From the NCBI GenBank assembly GCA_002914845.1, contig JXTC01000041.1:1297240-1361239 (forward strand): 64,000 bases of DNA, in the 5' to 3' direction. How positions within the stretch are numbered: position 1 is the first letter of the stretch; every line of letters starts with the position of its first letter. Under the pieces are notes generated by a model. It ran no database searches. It saw nothing but the letters and a program-made list of their open reading frames with translations, and was not told the DNA's origin. Of the stretch, positions 49,501 to 60,255 are shown piece by piece. This stretch comes from Trema orientale (taxonomy: Eukaryota; Streptophyta; Magnoliopsida; Rosales; Cannabaceae). The position numbers and the translations under genes are program-made.

Positions 49501-50390
49501 CTTTTCTGTCTTCGAAATCTACCGCTGGAACGGTAATACCTGTAAAGTGTGACATAGTACAAACCAATATTTATTTCCATCAAGTTCTATGCTATTTTAT
49601 AGAAGTATATAGTACTGAAAAAATTTGTCATGGACTGCAGCCTGAATGGATGGCACCTGAAGTTTTAAGGAATGAACCAGCTAATGAGAAGTAAGCTCCT
49701 TTTTTCTTTTAGGTGGATGCACCTTGGAATTGTTACCCTGTGTAGGCTTCTATATCATGCCGGTATTATCTGCTTGCAGGTGTGATGTGTACAGTTTTGG
49801 TGTGATATTATGGGAATTGGCTACTGCCCGTATCCCGTGGAGAGGATTGAACCCAATGCAGGTTGTTGGAGCTGTTGGGTTTCAGAATAGGCGTCTTGAA
49901 ATTCCAGAAGAGGTTGATCCTGAGGTAGCCCAGATAATACATGATTGTTGGGAAAGGTATGTTTTAGACCTTCCGAATACCATCTTAATTTATCTTTGAA
50001 GTTCCATCTGAGTCATGAGGGACAGTAGTTAATTATATCATAAGTTCGGCTAAAGATCTTTGTATATTCTTAGGATAATGCTAGGTGTACCAAATTTTGT
50101 ACCAAATTTTTAATACCAACTCACATGTCACATGTGTTTGTATTAAAAATTTAGTAAAAAACTTGGTACACATAGCATTATCCATATTCTTATGGTGTTG
50201 CGTAATAATACAATAATATGATTAGTACTTAGCTTCATAACATCTATAGTCATGTCTACAATCTTTATAGCAACTTGAAATTTGCTTCTTTTGCAGAGAT
50301 CCAAACTTAAGGCCCTCATTCTCACAGCTCATGATTCGTCTCCGGCGTCTTCAACGTCTTGTTGTTGAAAGAACAAATCCTACGAATTAA
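43586..50390 (+). CDS. Raf-like MAPKKK of the CTR1/EDR1 group (Raf4/SIS8-like)
   Basis: Cytosolic Ser/Thr kinase of a group that acts in ethylene, defence, sugar and stress signalling (family knowledge). Exons: 43586-44008, 44826-45266, 45474-45577, 45827-46959, 48026-48066, 48497-48565, 48722-48822, 49065-49143, 49224-49322, 49464-49532, 49641-49690, 49780-49956, 50297-50390. The sum is 2880 bases, 959 residues plus stop, all in phase. The N-terminus is [15 protein letters not shown]. The EDR1/CTR1-type regulatory domain spans about residues 100-350 ([32 protein letters not shown]). A Ser-rich linker follows, then the kinase domain from about 695: GSYGEVYHG loop, lysine 719 in [14 protein letters not shown] with D815, DFG at 833, PEWMAPE at 854. 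All catalytic residues are present. Intron 12 carries a MITE, and intron 4 has possible LINE-like debris near 47480-47640. The exact orthologue is inferred from the N-terminus and is less certain. Confidence 0.93.
44313..44623. repeat. Diverged ~170-bp tandem duplication in kinase intron 1
   Basis: Two copies (from 44313 and from 44483) share TGCATTGGTT, GAAGCATAGTGATG, TTAATCCAGAT, ATCAAGTTTGACT and TACTGCACT, with many substitutions and small indels. An old duplication within the intron. Confidence 0.75.
50073..50183. mobile_element. MITE, family A copy 2, in kinase intron 12 (9-bp TSD ATATTCTTA)
   Basis: A 111-bp element with ends GGATAATGCTAGGTGTACCA and the inverse of GGATAATGCTATGTGTACCA, nearly all palindromic around a short middle. 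The word ATATTCTTA flanks both sides exactly. It lies inside the last intron of the Raf-like kinase gene and leaves both splice sites intact. Confidence 0.85.
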
Positions 50391-51325
50391 ACGACAGAGC
50401 AACCAGAAAAACAACACACTAATAAAAAAGAGGATTTGTCCCTAGGCTCGAAGGGCTAGGGCTTGATTAGTTTTTTCTCTCTTCTTTTTTTTTTTTTTTG
50501 AAAAAAAAAAATCCCCTTCAGTGCAAAGAACAGAGGGGAAGCTGGGTTGGAAGTGTTGGCTCATTCAAAGTGGGGGCTCAGCACAACCTTATTGTGGACA
50601 GAGTGGGGATCCTCCCGAAGTGAACATCTGCACAAGTGCAGTGGAGAGGGTACCATTGAAGATTTTAGTCTTTACTAGAACTAGTCATCTAGTGGGCACG
50701 TAGTAACATCAAATCCAAGTGTAAGAAATTCCAGGAAAAAGGAAAACAAGGGAAAAGGAGAAAAAAAAAAAAAAAAAGAGAAAAAGAAAAGAAACAAAAA
50801 AATAAATTCGTCATTGTGTCTCTGTAGAGGTCTAGTTCGGGAATTGTAAACATATGATCTCTGCAGATTGTTGTGAAAAATACGTCTGGAAAAAAAAATT
50901 TAAACAAAGAAATTATGCAACAAAGTGTTAATAACCTACATTTTTCACCTTTAAAATGTTGAAGCTCTTCTTTTGATAGAACGTTATAGTTAATACAACA
51001 TGTTAATATGTTTACCCTTGTCTGTTTCTCCAGTGTCTCCAATCTGGGGAATCGACAGTAAATTTGGAAGGTTTTATATTTGCTTAAGTTCTTAACTTTA
51101 ATTAGACTGACCCTTGTGCAAGATTTTATAAGGGAGTTCTACTTTTCTTTTACCTGTTCACCTCAAAAAAGAAAAAGCTTTCCTTTCCTTCTTTTGGGGC
51201 TATTTGTTCAATTCAAACCCATCCATCATTAAATGGAAAGTATATTGAAAATGAAATTATCATACAAGACTGTTCCGTAAGTATTCCGAAGCATATGAGA
51301 GAAATTCTTGGAATTTATATCTATA
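50391..51325. other. 3' flank of the kinase gene
   Basis: Probably 3' untranslated sequence in the first few hundred bases; T and A runs at 50485-50510 and 50760-50800. No further gene is seen. Confidence 0.4.
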
Positions 51326-51513
51326 GGGCTTGTTTGGCATAGTTTCTAAAGATCTTTTGGAGCTAAAAAGTTATTTTTGGGGATGTTTGGATGAACTATG
51401 AGAAGATCTTTTTTTAATTAGAAGATTTTTTAATGAAGCATGGACCACTAGCTTTTACAGGAAGATCTTCTGGAGCTTTTATTTCAGAAAGTAAAAGTTA
51501 TCCCAAACAGTCC
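51326..51513. mobile_element. Possible hAT-type MITE
   Basis: The left end GGGCTTGTTTGGCATAG and right end ATCCCAAACAGTCC are inverse-like, and both arms carry AAGATCTTTTGGAGC or its inverse-like form. GGGC(C/T)TGTTTGG-type termini are common in plant hAT MITEs. No clear 8-bp target duplication was resolved. Confidence 0.5.
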
Positions 51514-51776
51514 TATAGTATTATAGTACTTGCTTAAACTCCTCTTATTTTTTTCGGTTCTAAAAACTACTCCATCCATTAATTGTTTGTATATATGAGT
51601 AAATCGAAAATCTATTTGAGTTATAATGTTGGCTCATATACGTTGTCATCTTTTTGCAACATGTTGTGGAAGAACGAAAAGACACGTGGCGCAATACGGT
51701 GGTTAAAGGACACGGACTTGCAGTGGCTTCTATGATGGAACGCATGATCTATTCCATGTCACCACATAAATTTTTT

Positions 51777-51977
51777 GGATAACACTGCACATGCCAAGTT
51801 TTGTACCAAATTTTTTGTACGACACATGTGGCATGCAACTTTTTACCAACTAATTGATGTGTTAAAATTTATCACAAATAGATTAAACATTATCACTAAT
51901 TAAGTGGTGACAAATCACATGTCACATGTGTTGGTATTAAAAATTTGGTACAAAAATTGGTACCTCAAGTATCATCC
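51777..51977. mobile_element. MITE, family A copy 3 (9-bp TSD AAATTTTTT)
   Basis: A 201-bp element. Left end GGATAACACTGCACATGCCA, right end the inverse of GGATGATACTTGAGGTACCA; both arms then contain TTTTGTACCAAATTTTT. AAATTTTTT flanks both sides exactly. The middle carries CACATGTCACATGTGTTGGT like the other two copies. Confidence 0.85.
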
Positions 51978-52061
51978 AAATTTTTTAGGTGGTTCCTCTG
52001 AGTAAATTGGTCTCCAAAGGTTGTACAAGACTTGAAGAACAGAATATAGGAAAATCATCAC

Positions 52062-52092
<31 letters not shown>

Positions 52093-52129
52093 AAGGGTTT
52101 TTACCAAATCAATAATGAAAAAAAAAAAA

Positions 52130-52953
52130 GGTTTTTGGCATGGTTGCCCCTTGGATTTTTCGTAGATTGGCAATGTAACCCCTGAATTAATTTTTTTTGC
52201 AATTAACCCCTTAAATTCTCAAAACAGTGGCAAGTAACTCCAAATCATTGAGGGCTGTTAAATTATGGACGGAAATGACATGTGCCAGTCATGTACTGCA
52301 TTTTTTAGGGGTGTAAATGGTATTTTCCTTAAATAGTCATTTATTTGGGATAAAAATAAAAAGAAATTTAAAACTTTTTGGTAAAAATAAAAAAGTTTAA
52401 AATTCAGACTTTACTAAAATTATCTCTAATCTAATTTAAATTACCCATAATTAACTAAAATCAATTAAAATTTAATTAAAATTATTTAAATTTAGAAATA
52501 TTAAAAAAATAAATTTAAATATTCTAAACTATATTAAATTGAATATTTAAATTTATTTTTTTTTAATTTCTAAATTTAAATAATTTCAATTAAATTTTAA
52601 TTGATTTTAGTTAATTTTAATTGATTTTAGTTAATTAGAGGTAATTTAAATTAGATTAGAGATAATTTTAGTAAAGTTTGAATTTTAAACTTTTTTATTT
52701 TTACAAAATTTTTTAAATTTATTTTTATTTTCACCCCAAATAAATAACTATTTAAAGAAATACCATTTACACCCCTATAGAATGCAGCACATGACTGGCA
52801 CATGTCATTTCCGTCCATAATTTAACAGCTCTTAACGATTTGGAGTTAATTGCCACTATTTTGAGAATTTAAAAAGTTAATTATAAAAAATTTTAATTCT
52901 GGGGCTACATTGCCAATTTACAAAAAATTCAGGATGCAACTATGCCAAAAACC
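52130..52953. mobile_element. Long hairpin element (~825-bp palindrome)
   Basis: Two arms of about 410 bases are inverse copies around a centre near 52533, with almost no loop. Outer ends are GGTTTTTGGCATGGTTGC and the inverse of the same with one change; GATTGGCAATGTAACCCC, CATGTGCCAGTCATGT and GGGGTGTAAATGGTATTT each recur inverted. Runs of nine or more A lie on both sides, consistent with a 9-bp target duplication but not proof of it. No coding capacity. Confidence 0.85.
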
Positions 52954-53531
52954 CAAAAAAAAAAAAAAAATACACATTTCCAAATAATTACCTCAACATA
53001 TCCTTGAGCTGAGTTCTTTATTCTTTTATCGTATTTGCTTTTGTAACATGTTAAGGCAAGGACCATAGAAATTGTCTTCTAACTTTTTAGAATATACTTT
53101 TATTTACATATTTATTATAACAAGTAAAATGTCATGTATAGACGTGTCGGTTCAACCCGCCCCCTTAATAGCCTCCTTTTATACCAAACTCTTCATATTT
53201 AGGGAAATCCACTCATAATAGACTCTTCATATTAAGAGACATTTGCTAAAACATGATAGACTCTTCATATTTAGAGACATTTGCTAAAAGGGTCTATCCC
53301 ATTTTGGCAATTGTAGTAAGACGCCTAGTATTTTAAGTTGTAAAATAACTGATGATATGACTTGACTACGAGTAATTACTTTATTACTCTTTTGTCTAAC
53401 GTGTCGAGTGCTTGAAAATTGAAAAATCTATGTCGAGTATTCTCAAGCACATTATCTAGTATTATTGACTTGTTAGACGTCTTATAAAAATCTATGCTCA
53501 AAATCCGAATAGGCCAAACTTTTTGCAAAAT
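52954..53531. other. AT-rich intergenic DNA with short direct repeats
   Basis: No gene. The phrase AGACTCTTCATATTTAGAGA recurs with changes at 53190, 53220 and 53258, about 30-50 bases apart, a small degenerate repeat. Confidence 0.4.
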
Positions 53532-53742
53532 TTCGGATTTATTTAGAAATATATCATTTTTTAAAATTTATTTTAATAAATAATACTTTTCAAAAATATT
53601 TAGAAAAATGGCATTTTATTAAAAAGTAGTATCGGATAACTTGGGATAATGATGACATTTATTTCAAATACTTTATTAATTTGTAAAAAGTGGTATTTTT
53701 CTAAATATTTTTAAAATAGTATTTTTCTAAATAAATTTGGGA
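53532..53742. mobile_element. Candidate AT-rich MITE with inverted arms
   Basis: GATTTATTTAGAAATATATC on the left pairs with the inverse of AAATTTATTTAGAAAAATAC on the right, and the arms continue with AAAATATTTAGAAAAAT words for about 90 bases. Extreme AT content makes the pairing partly trivial; no target duplication was fixed. Confidence 0.45.
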
Positions 53743-53994
53743 TTTTTCATTTTTTTTTTAAATTTTACCAAATAAAATCAAAATTTCCCAAATTCTAATC
53801 TATAACAGAAGTTAATAACTTAAAAAGGTTATTTTTTTTAAACAAGGTTAATTTCGCATGAAAGTATTGAAACGAAAAACCTAATTACTAAATAGGCTAT
53901 TTAAATAAGGTCTTTTGCCAAGAAATCCTATATCGTTTATCAAATTTTATTCTGTACACACGTGACATTGGAAAAAAAAAAAAAAAAAAAAAAG

Positions 53995-54185
53995 AGGAAG
54001 AAAAGGGTAGAATGACATATTCATCCATAGTAAAAGGTGCCGAAAACTAAACTTCGTAAAATTAAATTTATAAAATGACAAAAAAAAAAAAAAAAGAAGA
54101 GAAGGGTAGAATGACATATTTATCCGTTGTAAAAGGTGTCGAAAACTAAAGTTCGTAAAATTAAATTTATAAAATGACAATTTTT
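53995..54185. repeat. ~99-bp tandem duplication
   Basis: Two adjacent copies of a unit with AGGGTAGAATGACATATT, AAAAGGTG, CGAAAACTAAA and TTCGTAAAATTAAATTTATA, separated by a poly-A run. Poly-A length differs between copies. Confidence 0.8.
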
Positions 54186-55006
54186 CTGTGTTCACTTTTT
54201 TCCTTTGGCAAGTTAATGTTTGGGTAGAAGGAGTGAGAAACCAAAAACAAACACTCAAAGTAAGTATAATCTTGTAAAAAAAAAAAAAATCTAGCCTCCA
54301 TTATCTTTCTCTCTTAAAAAATCTTACCATCGCTATCACAAAGAGGTCAGAGAGGGTGTGCTTTGATCTCCTTCTCCGGTCTCCTCTCCTTGTAATGTGG
54401 GTAAGTTAATTTTTTTTTCAGCAGATATAGATATTTTTTGGTGTTAAAATCATAGTCTCTACCCACCAAGAATCGAGTAGTAGATGAAAACAATTATGTG
54501 TTAGTGGTCCTTGTTAAATTGTTCTCTTATCTCACAATTTTTTCTATTGTTGTATTTGTGATCCATTTTTCGTCTTTTTTTTTTTTGAAGAGTTTAAAAT
54601 TATAATCATTTGTGTTTGCATTATAATCAAAGTTTTTTAGCTTTTATTAATATTATTCCTTTGAGGAGGTTTTTATTAAGGATAAATTAGTCATTTTATC
54701 AACAAAATTTATTAATATTAAAAAAAAATTGATGTCTGGATGCTTTTGATTAAGGATAAATTAGTCATTTTATCCAAAATTTTCCTAATTTTAAGAGTAC
54801 GTAGGCAACAACAAAAGATGTAATTAATTTTCTATAAAACCGGGATCTCACTTGATAGTTGATTATCACTCTCAAGAAATTTGTAAAATCGTTTATTTAT
54901 TTTTTAAATTACAAGTACAAATATATAAAAAAAAAAAAAATCCGAGTATCAAGCTTAAATAGATAGAGTCAACTCCCCTCGGCAAAAACGTCTGAGAGAG
55001 AGAGCT
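54186..55006. other. Upstream region of the CGLD27-like gene
   Basis: No gene. GGATAAATTAGTCATTTTATC occurs twice (54680 and 54752), a short direct repeat of about 72 bases spacing. The promoter and leader of the downstream gene should lie here; the leader ends in a GAGAGAGAGAGC stretch just before the start codon. Confidence 0.45.
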
Positions 55007-57179
55007 ATGGCGGTCTCTGCAGTCCTCCAATACGTATCTCCAAAACCGCCATTAACGTCTCTTACCTTTCCCTCCAATTCCACCAACCTCTCCCTTTCCC
55101 CCTCCCCTAACGCTCTCATCGCAAACCCTAGATTTCTCAATCCAAACTTCAGCGGACAATGCAGAAAATTACTCCCCAAAATAATACCCTTCTCCTCTTC
55201 CAGAAATGGAAGCAACAGCTTGCCCGAAACGAACTGCCCCGTTCCGCTAGAGCAGCAGCCCATAAACGAGTACCAGACCCTCTCAACCTCGTTCCCCTTC
55301 TCATGGGCCTCCGGCGACTTCGTCGAGTACTGCTCTCGGCTGGTTGTGACCGGTGCCTCTTTCGCGCTCTTTGTTGGGCTCCCCGTGGCCTGGTTCGGCG
55401 CTGTTGGGCCCAATTCGGAGCCTCTGAAGCGCTTGCTCTGCGCTGCCTCCAGTGGGTTTCTTGTGGTTACGCTTGCCGTTGTGAGGATGTATCTGGGCTG
55501 GGCTTATGTCGGCAATCGATTGCTTAGTGCCACCGTCGAATGTATATTTATACTGCTCTGTTTTCTTTTCTGGGTCTTTTTAGCTTTATTGTTTGGTTAC
55601 CGAGAAAGTTTCGGAAATTTTTCGAAAGGAAGAAAAACCCTTCAAATTGTTTGTTTTGGTTTCTGTAATTGGGTAATTGATATGGTGTTTTCATGTTTCT
55701 TTTTTCAGATGAAGAGACAGGGTGGTATGATGGTCAGGTATGTAAATTTCTAACAAAGAGACTAGTACAAGCTCATTGTTGCTATTAGCCTTTTTCTTTG
55801 GTTTTGGTTAAAAGGCTCTGGGATCTTAAAGAAAGTTGAAATTTTGAGTTTTATATCAATATATCTCTGTATATCTATATATTTATTTATTTATGGTTTT
55901 GGTGTTATGGAATTTTAAAGTTGTTTCACCTGTAAATTATGTCAAATAGTGTGTATAGGGTAGCGTGCGTGTTTGCTTTAAAAATATTCACATGTGAAAT
56001 GTTGTTTTTATAGAGTAGCTTGAAAGAGCATTTGACTTGATGAATGGCAGCAGGCCAAGTTGATGCTACCTCTTTATCTATTTGTAAACTAATTGCCAAC
56101 TTTTTTAACTGTTTCCTTTACCTTCCTACTGTAACAATTAAATGTTGTTTTCCATTTGAGGTTTTAGTTTCTGCATTTGTGAAGGGTTAAAGTTCAATTT
56201 TCTCGGCAGATGTGGGTTAAAACTGCTGAGGTTTTGGCACGCGATCGGCTCCTCGGTTCGTTCTCTGTAAGTGATTTTTCCTAACTTGCTAACATGGTTT
56301 AGCTTTATTATTTAAGTACATTGAACAACGTATGCTTTTGAATCAGTCTCATGATCTTCTATTTAAGTACATTGAACAACATTCTTGACATGCTTATTGA
56401 CTTTGACTAACTTCTAGACCGCTGATTTCTAGGGAACACTAAAATATTCCATTGCCCATGCCCCATCTTATCCCTGAAAAGACAAAAAGGCTGTACATTT
56501 TCTTTTAGCTGCTTAGGAAGTTTTAAATTTTAGACAATAGGCATCAATTTTTGGGTTAGACACGAATTGAAACACCAAAATTCGATAGAGAATTTTGGTT
56601 CCTATTTGAGATCTTATGCTAAAAGCATGGAAGTTTATCTCAAGCATACTACCAATTTCATTATCATGATATTACTTGAAACCGTTTTAATTCATACTCG
56701 GATCACTAGCACATACTGCCTTTCCCACTCTAATGTCTGACATAGGATAATGGTACGTCCGGAATTCTAAGGCCTGAGGTATGAGTCATGACCAGTCACC
56801 TTTCTTCATTTATTGGTTTCACTTCTTTAAAGACTCATCACATACCTAAGATTTCTTTCTACGATCATTTATATCATATATAAACAAACACCGAACTAGA
56901 AATTTTCTTTGTTTTTTATTATGAATAAACAAGCTTAGGAAGCCTTCTTTTTTGTCCAAACAGGTCAAGCCCGTGCTAAACAGATTGAAGTACACGCTTG
57001 TTAGTTTGGGGGTATCATTATTCGTATGCGTTCTTTTTCTGGTCAGCATTGATGAGAGCCCAAAGGGGTCTTATGTGCCATCCGAAGAAGAGATGAGAGT
57101 TATACCTGGAGTTTATAATGATGATTCAGCGAGGTCATTTGAGCCAGACGCATTCTGTGGTGAGCCTGGTATCCCCTAA
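55007..57179 (+). CDS. CGLD27: CGLD27-like chloroplast membrane protein (Ycf36/DUF1230 family)
   Basis: Member of a family conserved in green plants, diatoms and cyanobacteria (Ycf36); the Arabidopsis member has been linked to iron status and photoprotection, and its biochemical role is not settled. Exons: 55007-55541, 55709-55737 (29 bp), 56210-56266 (57 bp), 56964-57179; the sum is 837 bases, 278 residues, all introns GT-AG. The first about 70 residues are Ser/Thr/Pro-rich and acid-poor, a plausible chloroplast transit peptide. Membrane segments: LVVTGASFALFVGLPVAWFG (about 115-135), GFLVVTLAVVRMYLGWAYVG (about 150-170) and LVSLGVSLFVCVLFLV near 220. The family core Y-E-E-T-G-W-Y-D-G-Q falls across the exon 1/2 junction and the 29-bp microexon, followed by EVLARDRLLGS in exon 3. 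Recognition is from this core. Confidence 0.88.
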
Positions 57180-57658
57180 TTCTTTGAGTCAATTTGTAGC
57201 TGTTCTACTAAAACCACCTAGTATATATCTAATAGCAGATTTATAACGTTGAATTGATGTATATTAATAGTATATAGTGATATCCGGTCCATGTTAAAAA
57301 AGTAACTAATTAGCGACTGAATGTATATAGTAATATTGCAATAATAGAAAAAGGTTGTAAAGCATGACAAAGGTTGTAAAGCATGACAAGTTATACTTAT
57401 TTTAATAGTTTGCTAGCTAAGATTGCAAATTCGAATGTTCCTACCGGTGGTTTGAATTTGCAATTACTATTATTTTTGTCTTGTTTGATGGAAGAAAATC
57501 TTCTTTAATTGAGCTTGGTATAAATAGTCTTTTTTCAAAAAATAAATAAAAAAATAAAAAATTAATAGAGGGGTTGTGGGATTATGAGGATTACAGATTA
57601 TTTGCTATTAGATGTTTTTCTAATGTTACGGAGACTGACTATAGCATGTAACTTTCTT
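57180..57658. other. 3' flank of the CGLD27-like gene
   Basis: Probably 3' untranslated DNA in the first part, then AT-rich sequence. AAAGGTTGTAAAGCATGACA is tandemly doubled at 57350-57390. Confidence 0.45.
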
Positions 57659-57837
57659 CTTGAGGGGACTCTATTATGGACTTATACAATCAGGCCATGT
57701 ATGGAACGCCGGTTGAGGATCTTGAGGGGACTTTATTATGGAATTATACAATTAGGCCGTGTATGGAACGCCGGTTGAGGATCTTGAGGGGACTTTATTA
57801 TGGAATTATACAATTAGGCCGTGTATGGAACGCAGAA
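57659..57837. repeat. 62-bp tandem triplication containing a MITE-like end
   Basis: CTTGAGGGGACT recurs at 57659, 57721 and 57783, exactly 62 apart. Each unit contains TTATACAAT(C/T)AGGCC(A/G)TGTATGGAACGC, where GGCCGTGTATGGAAC resembles the terminal motif of hAT-type MITEs. The third unit runs on into AGAATAAGGATGAGATGAGA. Confidence 0.85.
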
Positions 57838-58309
57838 TAAGGATGAGATGAGATTGGATAAGATTAAATTAATTTTATATTAGTGTATGAATATAAAAGG
57901 TATTGGATATGATTAAAATAATTCTCCAAAATAATTTTCAGAAGGGGATAATTTTATCCTCTTGAGAATTTGATATTGGGAGGAATTAAGAATTTACTGA
58001 AAACATAATAGAATGTTTTAGAGTGGTTAAAGATTGTATTTTTCATAATTAACTCTTAAAAGTGGTATTTTTCTAAATCAATCCACTCAAAAGGATTGTT
58101 AATTAGTTAAAAATATGAAACACATATGTTAATCTTATCCCAACAAAAGTTAGCACTATGTTAATCTTATCCCAACAAAAGTTAGCACATCAAACAAGGG
58201 ATATGATTAAATTATAATCATATCTAATTCAATCCAATCACTTGAAATAGTCTAATTTTATTCTATCTTATCTTACATACCAAATGAAGTCTCAAGTAAT
58301 GTCGCAAAA
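57838..58309. mobile_element. Possible hAT-like MITE body
   Basis: Following the triplicated end, the left part has AATAAGGATGAGATGAGATT and the right part (58255-58290) has the inverse-like ATTCTATCTTATCTTACATA followed by CCAAATGAAG. These look like the two ends of one element of about 480 bases. A 33-base word with GTTAATCTTATCCCAACAAAAG is also doubled inside (58130-58185). Confidence 0.4.
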
Positions 58310-58440
58310 GAAAGAAAGTATATATCACATAAAGAATGAAATAGAAAGTACATCTATTAATGGATATGATGCAAAAAAAGAAAGTATATATCACATAAAG
58401 AATGAAATAGAAAGTACATCTATTAATGGATATGATGCTA
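58310..58440. repeat. 66-bp tandem duplication
   Basis: Two nearly exact adjacent copies of a unit with AAAGTATATATCACATAAAG, AATGAAATAGAAAGTACATC and TATTAATGGATATGATGC. The open frame that spans them is a by-product of a unit length divisible by three. Confidence 0.9.
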
Positions 58441-59971
58441 ATTATAGCTACCAAAAAGAAACTCTCTTTCTTTTCTTTGCTAAAAGCGATTTGTTTATTG
58501 TTATTTCCTCTCAGGTTATCTGCAAAAAAAACATTATGAAGTATAGCAATTTTGTAAATTTAAGCATGTATTTTGGTTTGAGAAAAACTATATCTCCATA
58601 TTTTAAATTTCTACAAATTTATACCTTATGCATATAAATTGATTAACAAATTTCTAACTAAACACGAAATTTGAATTGAAGATCTCTTAGTTCTGCTAAC
58701 TAGCACAAATCTATTAAAATTAACTTAACAGTTAGTACAAACACACATTCTAAAAGATCATTTAAATGGAAAAACTGAATTGTTGAAACAAACACACATT
58801 CAAATGAATTTTCCATTCCAATGAAATGAAATGGTTGAAACAAACGGGGCCTTTGTTTTTAAAAAGAAAATCCCACAAATAGCAACATCTTTATATGCAT
58901 TAATTTTATTCTCCAAAAGAAAAATGAAAAATTTAACGTTGTACTTTTTCTTATTATAAAGATTAATGAGCCTAAAAGATTTAATCTTTTTCTTTGAAAA
59001 TGTAACATTGAAAATAATAAGAATCAAAGGTTTATTCTCTAAAATTCACTCTTACATCTTAACACTCTTATGTCATTTAATCTCTCTCTAATTCCGTGAA
59101 AAAAATTTGAAAGCAAAAGAATTTTAATTTTCTTCGTGATTCTAGGTTCCATTGCACTGTTTTTCTTCTATGTTTTAAATTTATACTATATCTATATTTT
59201 TTGGCATTATTCATAATTAGACTATATTCCGGCTATTTGAGGGTGTTTTCTCTTTTTGTTGGTTTAATTATCAAAAATAAGAGTATTTAATAGAAAATAT
59301 GAATATGAGTATAATTTTTTTCAAAGAAGATCATGCATAGTAATTTTTTTTTACAAGCAATATTGCAGCCTTGCAAACCATATAAAAAGAGTATATTCTT
59401 TTTGAAATGCATATAATTGCTATCACAAAAAATATACTATCTAAAAAATGCAGTCTTGAATATAAATAAACTTGCATTTCAAAAAGCTACGAAAATATAT
59501 TTAAAAAAAAATTAAAACTAGTATTAAAAAGGCCTCTAATTAAGTGTAACCGTCCTACATGGTACAAAAACCGACGTATTCGGTCATATACCTACTTAAA
59601 AGTTGAGACATGTACTACAATTAAATCTATCTATCACAATCAGAAAGTCTCTTTCTTCTCGTTTGAAATAATGATAAAATGCATGAACTCCAATATTAAG
59701 ATTGGACGTTGAATTGTTATAGATACTGAAGCATAGTTACAGAACGATTGGTGTTCAAGATCTTAACATCTAAGAATACAATAAATTGCTATCTAGGTTG
59801 AAAATTGTTTTAGATGAATAATTTTGTCAAGTTCACATAGAACTAAAAATAATCGGGTCACTTTTGAGCAGAGATAAAAGAGATAACGGAAGAAAAAATA
59901 GAATAAATTAGCTGTATACCCCTTTTTTTTCCTTATTAATTAAATATACCACCATATCACTTTTTTAAAAT
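58441..59971. other. AT-rich intergenic DNA
   Basis: No gene. TTGAAACAAACACACATTCA-type words at 58780-58850, ending GAAACAAACGGGGCC, look like a decayed MITE end. The rest is unremarkable. Confidence 0.35.
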
Positions 59972-60255
59972 GAATTCTTGATGAATTATTGACGAATTCT
60001 CGACGATCTTGACGGATTCTTGAACGATTCTTGATGTCAGCGGCGATCTTAATGAATTTTTGACGGATTCTTTACGATCTTGATGGATTCTTGATGAATT
60101 ATTGACATTGGCGATGATCTTGACGGGTTCTTGATGAATTCTTAACGGATTCTTGACAATCTTGATGGATTCTTGACGTCAGTGGTATTCTTCACAGATT
60201 CTTGATGGATTCTTAATGGATTCTTGATGAATTCTTAACAGATTCTTGACTAATT
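59972..60255. repeat. Degenerate 11-bp minisatellite
   Basis: About 25 tandem units with consensus GGATTCTTGAY (variants GAATTCTTGAT, GATCTTGAC, GGATTCTTAAT). A longer sub-repeat is marked by GTCAGCGGC at 60037 and GTCAGTGGT at 60178. Units of 9 and 11 bases alternate. No open frame is maintained. Confidence 0.85.

Noticed and set aside
53940-54258. Minus-strand frame with FFFF runs and a repeated FYKFNFT segment
   Set aside because: Produced by poly-A tracts and a 99-bp tandem duplication; not protein-like.
54955-55413. 152-codon minus-strand frame
   Set aside because: Antisense shadow of exon 1 of the CGLD27-like gene.
58284-58637. 117-codon frame with repeated YHIKNEIESTSINGYDA
   Set aside because: The repeat is caused by a 66-base tandem duplication in AT-rich non-coding DNA; no codon bias or similarity supports a gene.
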